A stretch of 20,536 nt of DNA, taken from positions 1 to 20,536 of the forward strand of contig JALHTB010000202.1 of the NCBI GenBank assembly GCA_022865625.1, written 5' to 3'. This DNA comes from Candidatus Bathyarchaeota archaeon. GTDB taxonomy: Archaea; Thermoproteota; Bathyarchaeia; 40CM-2-53-6; FEN-987. Below are positions 7,688 through 15,574 of this stretch, piece after piece; positions within the stretch are counted from its first letter, which is position 1; every line of letters starts with the position of its first letter. The notes beneath the pieces were generated by a model. That model was not told the DNA's origin and did no database searches. It was given only the letters and a program-made list of their open reading frames with translations. A program made the translations under genes and the position numbers.

Positions 7688-8212
7688 TCAGTCACCCTGA
7701 AGTTGGATCTTTACTCGATTCACGAAGGCCATGAACGCCTCATGTTCACCATGAATGTATTGCTCAAGTCTAGGCCAATTCTTCGCTGCAACATACTGAG
7801 CTGCAAGTTTTGAGCCACCTTCAGGGCCGCCACAAACCTTGTCATATCCAGTGTAATTCAATCCTTTCATCATGACCATTGCATACTTTGCGTCCCAATC
7901 AGGGAAATCAAGAATGTCCTCTAAGGTTTTCGGGATGAATACTTCATGCAATCCATTAGCTTCGATTCTTCGATCAAGAACAACATAGTCATACCGGAGA
8001 TTCTGACCGACAGGCATGAAATCCCACTTCACGAATTTGGGAGCGAAAGCAAGAAGCATCTCCTTTTCGCTCATCTCCCAACATTTCAGAATCTCAAGTG
8101 GCCCTGTAGGGTGAAAGTCGTATTTCCCAAGTCTCTGATACTGGATTGTGACTAATTCTGCTTGAGTAGGTTCGCCGCTTGTGGTTTCAGTGTCGAAGTA
8201 GTAGAAGACCAT
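7688..8212 (-). CDS. DEDD-family 3'-5' exonuclease-like protein
   Basis: This is a 174-residue RNase H-fold protein of DnaQ type. The first strand FDTET gives the DxE pair (D7, E9). GQNLRYDYVVLD (69-80) is the second motif, with N71 and D75. The region EQYIHGEHEAF (150-160) stands where the third motif YxxxD is expected but shows Y152 and E156, so the last metal ligand may be replaced. It is shorter than most proofreading exonucleases and has no fused domain. Its ATG overlaps the stop of the preceding mini-ORF (TAATG), and a membrane protein lies further upstream. A role in nucleic-acid defence or repair is inferred from the neighbourhood only. Confidence 0.7.
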   Translation of the reverse strand: MVFYYFDTETTSGEPTQAELVTIQYQRLGKYDFHPTGPLEILKCWEMSEKEMLLAFAPKFVKWDFMPVGQNLRYDYVVLDRRIEANGLHEVFIPKTLEDILDFPDWDAKYAMVMMKGLNYTGYDKVCGGPEGGSKLAAQYVAAKNWPRLEQYIHGEHEAFMAFVNRVKIQLQGD

Positions 8213-8316
8213 TACGCGATCAAGTCATCCCGGAAGAGATCGGGTAGTTCCTGCATTGCCGCATCAGCGAGTGTGTTTGCTTCTGTTGCACGGTTACGGC
8301 ATTCGAGAGGGGTCAT
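8212..8316 (-). CDS. 34-residue mini-ORF coupled to the exonuclease gene
   Basis: This small frame begins MTPLECRNRATEAN and ends LFRDDLIA. It starts 15 bases after the membrane-protein stop, and its TAA overlaps the exonuclease ATG. The spacing argues for a real translated ORF within one transcript. The peptide is acidic at its C-terminus with a likely amphipathic helix. I recognise no family; it could be an adaptor, an inhibitor or an upstream coupling ORF. Confidence 0.45.
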   Translation of the reverse strand: MTPLECRNRATEANTLADAAMQELPDLFRDDLIA

Positions 8317-8331
8317 GCAGATACTTCCAAG

Positions 8332-8802
8332 TCAAGAAGGCAGCTCTTCAGGTTCCGAACCGAAAGACGGCCCAACTCGATTGTAGACTTCGCCAATAAC
8401 ATGAACCACCATGAAGTACAATAACCATGTGAATACAAGTAGAGATAGGCTATTGTTGAGCACAAGCTGGAAAGATGCGCCTAATTTCACAAGTTGATTG
8501 CTCCAAGACGGAATCGCCAAGCTACCAAGGGCAAGCATCAATGAACCATACGTTTTTGATCCGAACAGGAAGTACGCTCTCTCCCAACGCCGCAATGCGC
8601 TCGCAATCCCAAGAGCAATATAACCAATCAGGAGCAGCCACGAATACATGTCAAGATCCAGCGTCATAAGGGCGACGACGAAAGTTATCGCGTTGATTCC
8701 GACAGACCACCAACTGACATACCATTTCTCCATCACTATTCCGATTCCGATGGTCACTAGGGCGGCTGCTATCTCGCCTTGTATGAGGCTAAGAAAGGGC
8801 AT
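8332..8802 (-). CDS. Small multi-pass membrane protein
   Basis: This is a 156-residue hydrophobic protein with about five transmembrane segments (about 5-24, 29-49, 53-70, 85-99 and 117-137) and an acidic soluble tail. I recognise no family. The ATG at 8802 has a GGGAGG ribosome-binding site 13 bases upstream. It is the first gene of a minus-strand unit with the mini-ORF and the exonuclease. A membrane protein paired with a nuclease fits abortive or membrane-linked defence cassettes, but nothing in the sequence proves this. Confidence 0.65.
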   Translation of the reverse strand: MPFLSLIQGEIAAALVTIGIGIVMEKWYVSWWSVGINAITFVVALMTLDLDMYSWLLLIGYIALGIASALRRWERAYFLFGSKTYGSLMLALGSLAIPSWSNQLVKLGASFQLVLNNSLSLLVFTWLLYFMVVHVIGEVYNRVGPSFGSEPEELPS

Positions 8803-8834
8803 TTTGCGCTATTTTCCTCCCAAGTGGTTTCAGA

Positions 8835-9041
8835 TTGAGACTGCCGTGGATTGTGAGGAAGGCAATCGATTTCGATGCTTGGTTCAATGAAAATGTGCTT
8901 GGCTGGAGTGCCGAGAAAAACCTCAATTGGTTGTTGCGGGGGGCAAGAACTTCAGAAGTCAAGAAATACATTCGAACGAGAGTCGCCACTTCCTCCACCG
9001 GACTCGTAGTTTGTCGTTCGCGCGATTGTCTTCTTGGATAG
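8835..9041 (+). CDS. Possible small hypothetical protein
   Basis: This is a 68-residue frame from TTG 8835, divergent from the membrane-protein gene with only 32 bases between starts. The first 45 residues (LPWIVRKAIDFDAWFNENV, then a Trp-rich helical part with EVKKYIRTR) have protein-like composition, while the last 15 look like random read-through. It may be a small gene or the fragment of a longer one. I recognise no family and see no clear ribosome-binding site. Confidence 0.28.
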   Translation: MRLPWIVRKAIDFDAWFNENVLGWSAEKNLNWLLRGARTSEVKKYIRTRVATSSTGLVVCRSRDCLLG

Positions 9042-9123
9042 ATGCTCGCACAGAACCAATCTCATTAGCTAATGTAACGTATTGAATCTAGCAGATGCTT
9101 CTTCGATTGTTCTTCTAGAAGAG

Positions 9124-9354
9124 TCAAGCTTTGTGTCTTGCGGCTTGTCTGATTAAGTATAACCAATGGTTTGTACCTAGTTGTATCGGTATTGCGGCCA
9201 TCTCTGCGGGCGTGTGGTTCTCTAATGCCATGTGTGGTCTCACGAAGTTGTAGTATGCACGGTAGCCCTTGAACACCTTCTCAGCTGAGTTAGCTCTTGA
9301 TGGTGCTGAAGAAATGTGCGGAATAATCCTCTTGAAGCCCCTATGATTTGTCGC
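9124..9354 (-). pseudogene. C-terminal remnant of an rve/DDE transposase
   Basis: The minus strand encodes an open stretch of about 76 residues ending at TGA 9124-9126. It contains RGFK, then FKGYRAYYNFVRPHMALE, then HTPAEMAA and LGTNHWLYLIRQA. This is the hallmark C-terminal end of integrase-core transposases found in many archaeal IS elements. The upstream part, including the catalytic DDE residues, is missing, and an in-frame stop lies at 9355-9357. It is a dead fragment. The zinc-ribbon gene at 615-1241 resembles the N-terminal part of the same transposase group, but I cannot show that the two pieces came from one element. Confidence 0.75.
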
Positions 9355-9454
9355 TCAGATCAAGTTCGGAAAGTCACCAGAATCGCGACCGTAACCGGTT
9401 TCCTCGTCATGAAACGATTTCCTTCGCTGAGGCTCTTCAATCACACCGGACATC

Positions 9455-9462
9455 AATATATA
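9455..9462 (+). promoter_or_regulatory. TATA box of the helicase-nuclease gene (leaderless)
   Basis: AATATATA is centred about 26 bp upstream of the GTG at 9485, the normal archaeal TATA-to-start-site distance. Transcription should begin at or within a few bases of the start codon, giving a leaderless mRNA. No ribosome-binding site is present, which agrees. Confidence 0.75.
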
Positions 9463-9484
9463 CGTTAAACCGATAGATTACACC

Positions 9485-12229
9485 GTGGAATCGCGAGAAC
9501 CAATGGAAGTTGACGAGCTTGAATCCTTCTCGGTTTCAAAGAGTGTGATTACAAGGCTCAAGAGCCTGGGCTACCAGAAACTCACCGAAGTACAAGAACT
9601 CGCAATCAAGAGCGGCCTTTTTCGAGGAACCAACCTCATCATTAGTGCGCCGACTAACACTGGCAAGACCTTCATTGGTGAGCTCGCGGCGTTAAGCGCC
9701 TCTCAACGAAAGGATCCGGTGCGGACGTTCTATCTTGTGCCTTTGAAAGCGTTAGCCGAGGAGAAATTCCAAGAATTTCAGGAGAAATACGAGGACTGGG
9801 GACTGAGAGTTGCAGTGTCAACGCGGGACCGAAACGAGTTCGACGACGAGCTAGCTTACTATGATCTAATTGTCGCCACCTATGAGAAACTCAACTCACT
9901 GCTGGTAAGGCAATCTAAGATATGCGAGGGCATGGGCGTTGTAATTGTAGACGAGATCCAATACATCGGGGACCAGACACGCGGCATCAACTTGGAGATC
10001 CTACTCACCAAACTGACCACGTTGAGGGACAAGAACGCTCCACAAATCATCGGCCTATCGGCGACAGTTCCAAACGCTTCGGAAATTGCAGAATGGCTCC
10101 ACGCGACTCTAGTTCAGACCAAGACCCGGGATGTTGACCTTCGTGAAGGGATTCTGTACGTTGGTAAGGCCCCACTCGAATTCGGTAGTTTCAAGCTCAG
10201 CGAGAATGACCTCGTATTCAAAGAGTTCAACTCGGGCAGGGTAGATGTCGAGCATAATTGTGCGATGAACGACGTTTCGTCACTAGCAAGAACCTGTCAA
10301 GATTACCAGGTTATCATCTTTGACAAAACTCGAAGAGATGCAGAACAGTTCGCCGCAGTGTTGGCCGGAAGTCTCCCTGCTGTCAGCAAGATCACGCCAT
10401 TGCTGGATGAACTTGATAGCACAGTGGAACCTACGCCTATCTCTAAAGCGTTGAAGAAGTGTCTAGAGAACGGAACGGCGTTTCACCACGCGGGTCTGCT
10501 GTCAGAAGAGAGACGACTCGTAGAGGCGGCCTTTAGAAATGGCATTGTCCGAGTCATCTGTTCGACTCCTACGCTAGGAGCTGGCATAAACACCCCTGCA
10601 AAATACGTGATAATCCGATCATACACCATGTATGATGGCGCCAACATACCGACCAGAGACTACAAGAACATGTCCGGTAGAGCTGGAAGACTTCAATACC
10701 ACGACGACTATGGATGTTCAATTCTATTCGCTGGCACAGAGAAAGAGTTGCGCATGCTGTGGAACAACTACGTAGATGCCCCCGCCGAGAAACTCTCCTC
10801 TCAGATTTCCACGAATGACAAGATAGACCTACCGATTATCCAGGTTGTTGCATCGGGAGCCTGCACCACACTAGAGGAGATTCGAGACTTCTTCACGAAG
10901 ACATTCTTCGGTTATGAGTACTACCAGAAGTCTCCAAAGAAGCTGAGGCAAATCTTTCTAGATGCAGTGACGAAGAGAGCGCGATATCTCGCCGACTCAG
11001 GATTCCTCGCTCTCTCAAAGGACTCGTTGGGCATAACCGAGTTGGGAAAGAGGTGCGCCATTGGGCTCCTTTCGCCGGAGAGCGTGAAGCTGCTTTTCTC
11101 TTCGTTGGAGCCAGTCCAACACAAGATTCAAAACTGCAAGAACTATGAGGAACTTATCGAACCGATCCTTCACCTAGCATGCTCTACCCAAGACGCACAC
11201 GGCGCATTACTCTATCCACCCTACCCTGGGCAGGGGACCAAGAAGTTGCAGGATTACTGGACAGACAACAAGGACAAGTTCTTCCATGCTCCTGGCGATG
11301 CACAGCTGCTCTTGCGTACCCTGAGGACAACCCAAATGCTCCTTAGATGGATTGATGGTGGCACGTTTAGTAAGTTGTGGAGCTACGGACAAGCTGGCGA
11401 GATCAAGAGAAAAGCAGAATCAATAAGCTGGATACTGACAGCAACGGCTCATCTGATCGGGAAACCCCTTCTAGAGATCCCAGATGAGTTCTTACGTTTC
11501 TTGTTGAGACTTTCGCAGAGAGTGTACTATGGTGTCACTGACGACGCAGTGGAGATTGTGCAATTGCGAATACCAGCTGTTCATAGGGCTCGTGCGATGC
11601 TTCTCGTGAAGAGTGGCTACAATAGCCTAAACTCCCTCATCGAAGCACCAATAGAGAAGTTGGAAGAAATCGATACGATTGGATCCAAAATCGCAGTTGG
11701 AATAAAGAAACACGTAGAGGAATACATTGAAGACGAGAACATGAGAACGCATCAATCGCTAGTGCGACGTGCTAAGGAACTGGGCAGAGATCAGACGATC
11801 GTCGACCGGCTCTATAGCGAGATTGGTGACAACTTCTCGAAGGCATGTGTCGACGCACTAGGTCACATGGAGGTCCAAGCCAAGTTCGTCGGCGACATAC
11901 CTGGGCACGACGTTGATATCTTGATAGACACCAAAGCAGGCAGGATTGTGGCTGAGTGCAAGCGAATGACAAAGGGATTAGTGTCGGCGAAGGAAGCAGA
12001 AGAGATTCTGGGAGAGGGAGCGAAACATGCGCCAGTCGCCAATGTGACCATCGGCTACCCGGATTTCAGCGATGAAGCAATACAGAATTCCTCAAAAACC
12101 AAGATTGCGCTCATTACACATTCTGTCATTGGAGAAATGCTCATCAGATATTGGAAAGGAGAGTCAACAACAGACGACATGTTGAAAATCCTAAGAGGGC
12201 AACAGTACATCTCTCACATTATGTTATGA
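9485..12229 (+). CDS. Hel308/Ski2-like helicase fused to C-terminal PD-(D/E)XK nuclease
   Basis: This is a 914-residue SF2 helicase. Motif I is APTNTGKTF (55-63), motif II is DEIQ (156-159; Hel308 usually has DExH), motif III is SAT (192-194), then FHHAG (333-337), TPTLGAGIN (361-369) and MSGRAGR (396-402). A winged-helix region and ratchet-like helices follow, and a helix-hairpin-helix is at about 697-750. Residues about 795-880 add an endonuclease fold: GHDVDILI (D809/D811), then AECKRM (E824, K826). Hel308 enzymes unwind stalled forks 3'-5' but normally lack a nuclease and are about 700 residues long. This chain could unwind and cut. The start is GTG 9485, fixed by the leaderless promoter; ATG 9503 is possible. 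It is a single-gene transcript. Confidence 0.9.
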   Translation: MESREPMEVDELESFSVSKSVITRLKSLGYQKLTEVQELAIKSGLFRGTNLIISAPTNTGKTFIGELAALSASQRKDPVRTFYLVPLKALAEEKFQEFQEKYEDWGLRVAVSTRDRNEFDDELAYYDLIVATYEKLNSLLVRQSKICEGMGVVIVDEIQYIGDQTRGINLEILLTKLTTLRDKNAPQIIGLSATVPNASEIAEWLHATLVQTKTRDVDLREGILYVGKAPLEFGSFKLSENDLVFKEFNSGRVDVEHNCAMNDVSSLARTCQDYQVIIFDKTRRDAEQFAAVLAGSLPAVSKITPLLDELDSTVEPTPISKALKKCLENGTAFHHAGLLSEERRLVEAAFRNGIVRVICSTPTLGAGINTPAKYVIIRSYTMYDGANIPTRDYKNMSGRAGRLQYHDDYGCSILFAGTEKELRMLWNNYVDAPAEKLSSQISTNDKIDLPIIQVVASGACTTLEEIRDFFTKTFFGYEYYQKSPKKLRQIFLDAVTKRARYLADSGFLALSKDSLGITELGKRCAIGLLSPESVKLLFSSLEPVQHKIQNCKNYEELIEPILHLACSTQDAHGALLYPPYPGQGTKKLQDYWTDNKDKFFHAPGDAQLLLRTLRTTQMLLRWIDGGTFSKLWSYGQAGEIKRKAESISWILTATAHLIGKPLLEIPDEFLRFLLRLSQRVYYGVTDDAVEIVQLRIPAVHRARAMLLVKSGYNSLNSLIEAPIEKLEEIDTIGSKIAVGIKKHVEEYIEDENMRTHQSLVRRAKELGRDQTIVDRLYSEIGDNFSKACVDALGHMEVQAKFVGDIPGHDVDILIDTKAGRIVAECKRMTKGLVSAKEAEEILGEGAKHAPVANVTIGYPDFSDEAIQNSSKTKIALITHSVIGEMLIRYWKGESTTDDMLKILRGQQYISHIML

Positions 12230-12366
12230 AGTGTGTCGCTCGGACTCCGTAAGCTCGTCGGTTCGCGTTCATGGGTGTCAATCCTCGGCGGTTCGATTCT
12301 TCTCGGCTGCGGTTCACCAGAACTCTAGAAGAGGATTTGCAGCGTCTTTGTAACCAAGAACTCTCC

Positions 12367-13407
12367 CTATTCGGTACGGGATTCTTCCTCCCTGAATCGG
12401 TTCTTGATGATCTCCTTGATCTTATCCTTGAGTGCTAGTATATCCGGTTCTATTGTCTGGGCGCCTAGGTCGTTCTCCCAGCACACGACAATGTCGCAGA
12501 TGCCTGAAGGGTGCCCGTGCAGAATGAAATTCGAAGCTTTGTGCTCGAACTCTATATTGACCGGTTGTCCTTCGCTATCTATCACCGTTGCGTCTGGAAA
12601 GCCGTTTTGGATCTTCACGATAAATGGGAAGCCCAGCCTGTGGTGGTATTCTGAGAACATGCTGACTACTCCCATTTCATTCTCTGGTTCAAACAGAAGC
12701 CCCGTAACTCCCAAGACCCCGGCCCTCTCTGGAACTGTCTCTGTTTGGGGAACTGGGAATTCTCTATAGAGGAATTTCTTGAGGGCATGAATTTCCACCT
12801 CGGGAGCATGCTCGCTTCTCCACTTGAGGAAGAGGTGATTGAAACCTTCAAACTTCTCTCCTACAGTTGAACTCTCATAGTCTTCTTGGAACAACTCCCT
12901 AGTAGCGACATTTGGATCCAAACAAAGCTTCGAAGCAAAATGTTCGAAGTGTGGTGTGCTGAAGACCCCCAGCGATTTCTCGGGGTACAGAAGAGTGATG
13001 ATCTTCTTGGCGATATTCCTGTCAGCGCCGAACCCTTTGATGCCATCCCAAGGAGCGTCAACTTTCTCGTGCAAGCTCAACGAATCGTTTGCCGTGGTCT
13101 TCAGGAGCCCCTTGAGGTCATCAAGCTTTGACTTCGCATTCTCAAGAGTACTGGCCCAAACTTTGATGCCTCCCACGTGGGAAGTCCCGAACTGTACCCA
13201 ATAGAAGAACGAGTCCTTCGATCCCTTCTCATAAACAGCAGAAGGCTTCAGATTATCGATTGAAGACGGCTGAGTTCTGAACGGGAAACGCTTTGCGAAT
13301 TCCGCAAGTTGCCTTTTCGCTTCCCGAACGTCGGCTTTCGTTTCATCTTTGAGAGCGAATTCCTTGAGCTTCGAGACAAGATCAGGCCTTGAATTCGTCG
13401 GAGCCAA
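12367..13407 (-). CDS. Predicted PD-(D/E)XK restriction-like endonuclease
   Basis: This is a 346-residue protein. The C-terminal third holds a plain PD-(D/E)XK signature: PDATVID (P271, D272), then IEFEHKASNF (E288, K290), then HGH and ICDIVVCWEND, a block seen in many restriction-like nucleases. The N-terminal 220 residues are mostly helical with an early compact region (FFYWVQFGTSHVGGIKVW). I do not recognise that part; it may read DNA. The frame is bounded upstream by an in-frame TGA, so TTG 13407 is the first usable start. A TATA-like CTTATGA lies roughly 30 bp upstream. The gene is convergent with the helicase-nuclease. A stand-alone restriction enzyme or a homing-type nuclease are both possible. 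Confidence 0.75.
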   Translation of the reverse strand: MAPTNSRPDLVSKLKEFALKDETKADVREAKRQLAEFAKRFPFRTQPSSIDNLKPSAVYEKGSKDSFFYWVQFGTSHVGGIKVWASTLENAKSKLDDLKGLLKTTANDSLSLHEKVDAPWDGIKGFGADRNIAKKIITLLYPEKSLGVFSTPHFEHFASKLCLDPNVATRELFQEDYESSTVGEKFEGFNHLFLKWRSEHAPEVEIHALKKFLYREFPVPQTETVPERAGVLGVTGLLFEPENEMGVVSMFSEYHHRLGFPFIVKIQNGFPDATVIDSEGQPVNIEFEHKASNFILHGHPSGICDIVVCWENDLGAQTIEPDILALKDKIKEIIKNRFREEESRTE

Positions 13408-13506
13408 GGCGATTCAGCAGTGCATGCGTGTTCTGCTCAGTTCATAAGTCTTAGGATCAAGTGTGCGCTACTGTGGGAGGCCCCGCCGAGAATGCGACCA
13501 CGATTG

Positions 13507-13857
13507 CTATGGTTTGACGAGTGTTCCGAGAACTGAGAATCCGGTAATGCTCGCCAGAATAATGAATGCTGCAACCCACATGTATGTTATGTAAGTACCC
13601 TGAAGCTTTCGATCCCAGGAGTACAATGTAATGCCCGACATGAAGACAAGAACTCCAAAACTCAGCAAGACAGATTCGTTTCGAATTGCCCCAATGGTTA
13701 CAAAGCACAGTGATCCGAACAATACCGTTGCGGAACCTGAACACATTAGCATAAGCGAGATTCTGTCAAGACCTTTGGTCAATCTGGAATTCTGCTCATG
13801 TGATATCTGGCGCGGAGAGCCTGTCTCACTAGAACTCTTCCAAGATCGGCGGGCCAA
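13507..13857 (-). CDS. Small three-helix membrane protein
   Basis: This is a 116-residue protein with a 30-residue polar, Ser/Arg-rich N-terminus and three hydrophobic segments (about 34-56, 62-80 and 89-111). I recognise no family. An in-frame stop fixes TTG 13857 as the first start; ATGs at residues 36 and 38 would cut the first helix. An AATATA box at about 13891-13897 on the minus strand is correctly placed for a short leader. Confidence 0.55.
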   Translation of the reverse strand: MARRSWKSSSETGSPRQISHEQNSRLTKGLDRISLMLMCSGSATVLFGSLCFVTIGAIRNESVLLSFGVLVFMSGITLYSWDRKLQGTYITYMWVAAFIILASITGFSVLGTLVKP

Positions 13858-13901
13858 GGTTCACACATGGCATACTCTGGCAATTCGCTAAGGTATATTC
13901 C

Positions 13902-14573
13902 CTACGGAGGTGTTCGCCAATTAATATCCAGAATCTCCGTCAGACGGTTCACAACAAACATGGGGTTGCTTGAAATCAGATGGTCACGATCTTGATAGTG
14001 ACCATGTTCCCTCCAAATCGCTATCGTAATGGCGCCAGCGGTTTTGGCTGCTTGGACATCGTCTTCCGTGTCACCTACATATGCAATCTCCTGGGGACGT
14101 CGTCTGAGTCTGCGTGCTGCATCAACAATAGGTTCTGGCGAGGGTTTGGGCTTGCTTAGGTCTTCCATTCCAAGTGTCACATCGAAAGAAGAATCCATAG
14201 TTTGCTTAGCCAAGACTGCGTCGATTATCGCCCTAGGTGTGTTCGATACAATACCAGTTTGAATCCCCCTCATGCGTATGCTCTTCAGAGCTTCTCTCCC
14301 ATCACGAAAAAGAACAACCTGATCGAGTTTCCTCAAGTAGCCTTCTTGGAAAAGCGAGAGAATTCGTCGTGCGTCTCGCGCAGGAATCCCAAGTTGCTGA
14401 AAGAAATCCTGATAAGGCATGCGAAACTTCTCAACAAACTCACCGAGAGTAAGCTCGTCTTTTCCGCTGGCGATGTTTCTGATGACGTAGTTGACCGCAT
14501 CAAGACTGATTTCAACATCGTCTACGATCGTTCCACTGAAATCGAACAGAAATGCTTTGGGACCGATATTCAT
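13902..14573 (-). CDS. HAD-superfamily phosphatase
   Basis: This is a haloacid dehalogenase-like hydrolase of the phosphoglycolate-phosphatase/beta-phosphoglucomutase shape, with a helical cap between motifs I and II. It is 223 residues from ATG 14573; ATG 14582 or GTG 14585 would add three or four residues. The motifs are FDFSGTIVDD (motif I), IVSNTPR (motif II), SKPKPSPEP (motif III Lys) and YVGDTEDDVQAA (motif IV). In motif I the second Asp of DxD, the usual general acid, is Ser. Phosphonatases carry Ala there, so the reaction may not be a standard phosphomonoester cleavage. The substrate is unknown. It lies about 30 bases downstream of the winged-helix gene and is probably co-transcribed. 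Confidence 0.85.
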   Translation of the reverse strand: MNIGPKAFLFDFSGTIVDDVEISLDAVNYVIRNIASGKDELTLGEFVEKFRMPYQDFFQQLGIPARDARRILSLFQEGYLRKLDQVVLFRDGREALKSIRMRGIQTGIVSNTPRAIIDAVLAKQTMDSSFDVTLGMEDLSKPKPSPEPIVDAARRLRRRPQEIAYVGDTEDDVQAAKTAGAITIAIWREHGHYQDRDHLISSNPMFVVNRLTEILDINWRTPP

Positions 14574-14601
14574 GGTAATCATCACTTAGACTCGGCGAGT
14601 G

Positions 14602-15252
14602 TTATTCCAAAGAGTTCGCGGTCATCTTTTCTACCGACAGTTGCTCTTTTAGATGTCGGAATAGATACGCAATCTCTTCCTCACGCAGTTTCGACGTTGT
14701 GTCTCTTGAGAATATCTTCACGTAGACTCCGCTTCGCAGAAACCCCTTGACGAAAAAGGTTGCAACATCAACTGGGTTCACTGAATGTTTCACGAGGATG
14801 GGGGAAAAGATCTCATCGCGAAGCTTGTCAAAGTAGCCTCGGTGCACGAACTCAGCGGTAAGGACGGCCAGCAAACCAAGTTTTTCCTTCTGAACCGGGA
14901 TCTCGTGGTACAGAAAGGATTGCTCAAGACCAAGAGCCAGTCTTTGAGTCCCATCTTTCTGAGCGAGCAGTTCTTCGATTACGCCCCATTCGAAAAGTGC
15001 GCGGGATGTTGCAACGTATAGAACGCCCTTTCGTTGATGATCTTCGGAGATACGGCGTATCAATGACTGCTCTTCGAGTAGCCGCACTCTCCGTTTAGTG
15101 GGACTCCAAGTCTTGCTTATCTTCGAGTCAAGTTGGCTCACACTCAGGCCACCGGGATACGCTCTCGTTAGATTGATTATGATCAGGTAGTTTATTGGAT
15201 CCAGAAGATCCTTGTACAACCTTTTCTCGCTGACAGGTGTCTGGACCAACAT
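14602..15252 (-). CDS. Winged-helix transcriptional regulator
   Basis: This is a 216-residue protein. Residues about 12-82 look like a winged helix-turn-helix: DPINYLIIINLTRAYPGGLS, then LDSKISKTWSPTKRRVRLLEEQSLI (recognition helix), then a beta wing (RKGVLYVATSRAL). The C-terminal part is helical and probably serves in dimerisation or sensing; no ligand site is evident. The ATG at 15252 has AAGGATG shortly upstream. An inverted repeat around a TATA-like element lies 70-90 bp upstream and suggests self-regulation. The HAD phosphatase follows directly and may be a target or partner. Confidence 0.72.
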   Translation of the reverse strand: MLVQTPVSEKRLYKDLLDPINYLIIINLTRAYPGGLSVSQLDSKISKTWSPTKRRVRLLEEQSLIRRISEDHQRKGVLYVATSRALFEWGVIEELLAQKDGTQRLALGLEQSFLYHEIPVQKEKLGLLAVLTAEFVHRGYFDKLRDEIFSPILVKHSVNPVDVATFFVKGFLRSGVYVKIFSRDTTSKLREEEIAYLFRHLKEQLSVEKMTANSLE

Positions 15253-15320
15253 GTCAACATCCTTCAGGAGACAACGCGCACGATACGCTCAGCTCCACCC
15301 TTGGGGTCCCGGTCCTGGTG

Positions 15321-15344
15321 CCGTTGAAAATTGATAAACAACGG
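15321..15344 (-). promoter_or_regulatory. Inverted repeat enclosing a TATA-like element upstream of the winged-helix gene
   Basis: CCGTTG (15321-15326) and CAACGG (15339-15344) form a perfect 6-bp inverted repeat with a 12-bp AT-rich spacer that on the minus strand contains GTTTATCAATT. A regulator bound to the repeat would cover the TATA box. The site is about 80 bp upstream of the winged-helix ATG, leaving a leader with a ribosome-binding site. GGTCCTG also occurs directly repeated on both sides. Confidence 0.5.
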
Positions 15345-15406
15345 TCCTGCCCCTTACGAGACAAGAAGACTCGGAACCCGTCATCGGATATCATCCTGTT
15401 TCACCT

Positions 15407-15574
15407 TCAAAGGATCAGACTGAGGAGCGCGGCAAGACTCCGTGCACTTGGATCGACCAAGCCGCACCTACTACAGACATGGGCAGGAACAAAGTCGCAT
15501 GAACCATCGTCATCTTGTTCACTGCGGTACGTTTCCAGCAGGTTGTGCCCGGCGACCCGACATACGACGTTCAT
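15407..15574 (-). CDS. 55-residue DUF1660-like zinc-binding mini-protein
   Basis: This small protein begins MNVVCRVAGHNLLETY and later has HVCSRCGLVDPS. The pattern C-x3-GH near the N-terminus and CxxCG about 25 residues later matches phage and prokaryotic DUF1660-type proteins, which have a Cys-x-x-x-Gly-His start and a CxRCG end and are thought to bind zinc. A GGGGA ribosome-binding site lies 6 bases upstream of the ATG. It is too short for many gene finders. The function is unknown; a phage or plasmid origin is plausible. Confidence 0.6.
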   Translation of the reverse strand: MNVVCRVAGHNLLETYRSEQDDDGSCDFVPAHVCSRCGLVDPSARSLAALLSLIL

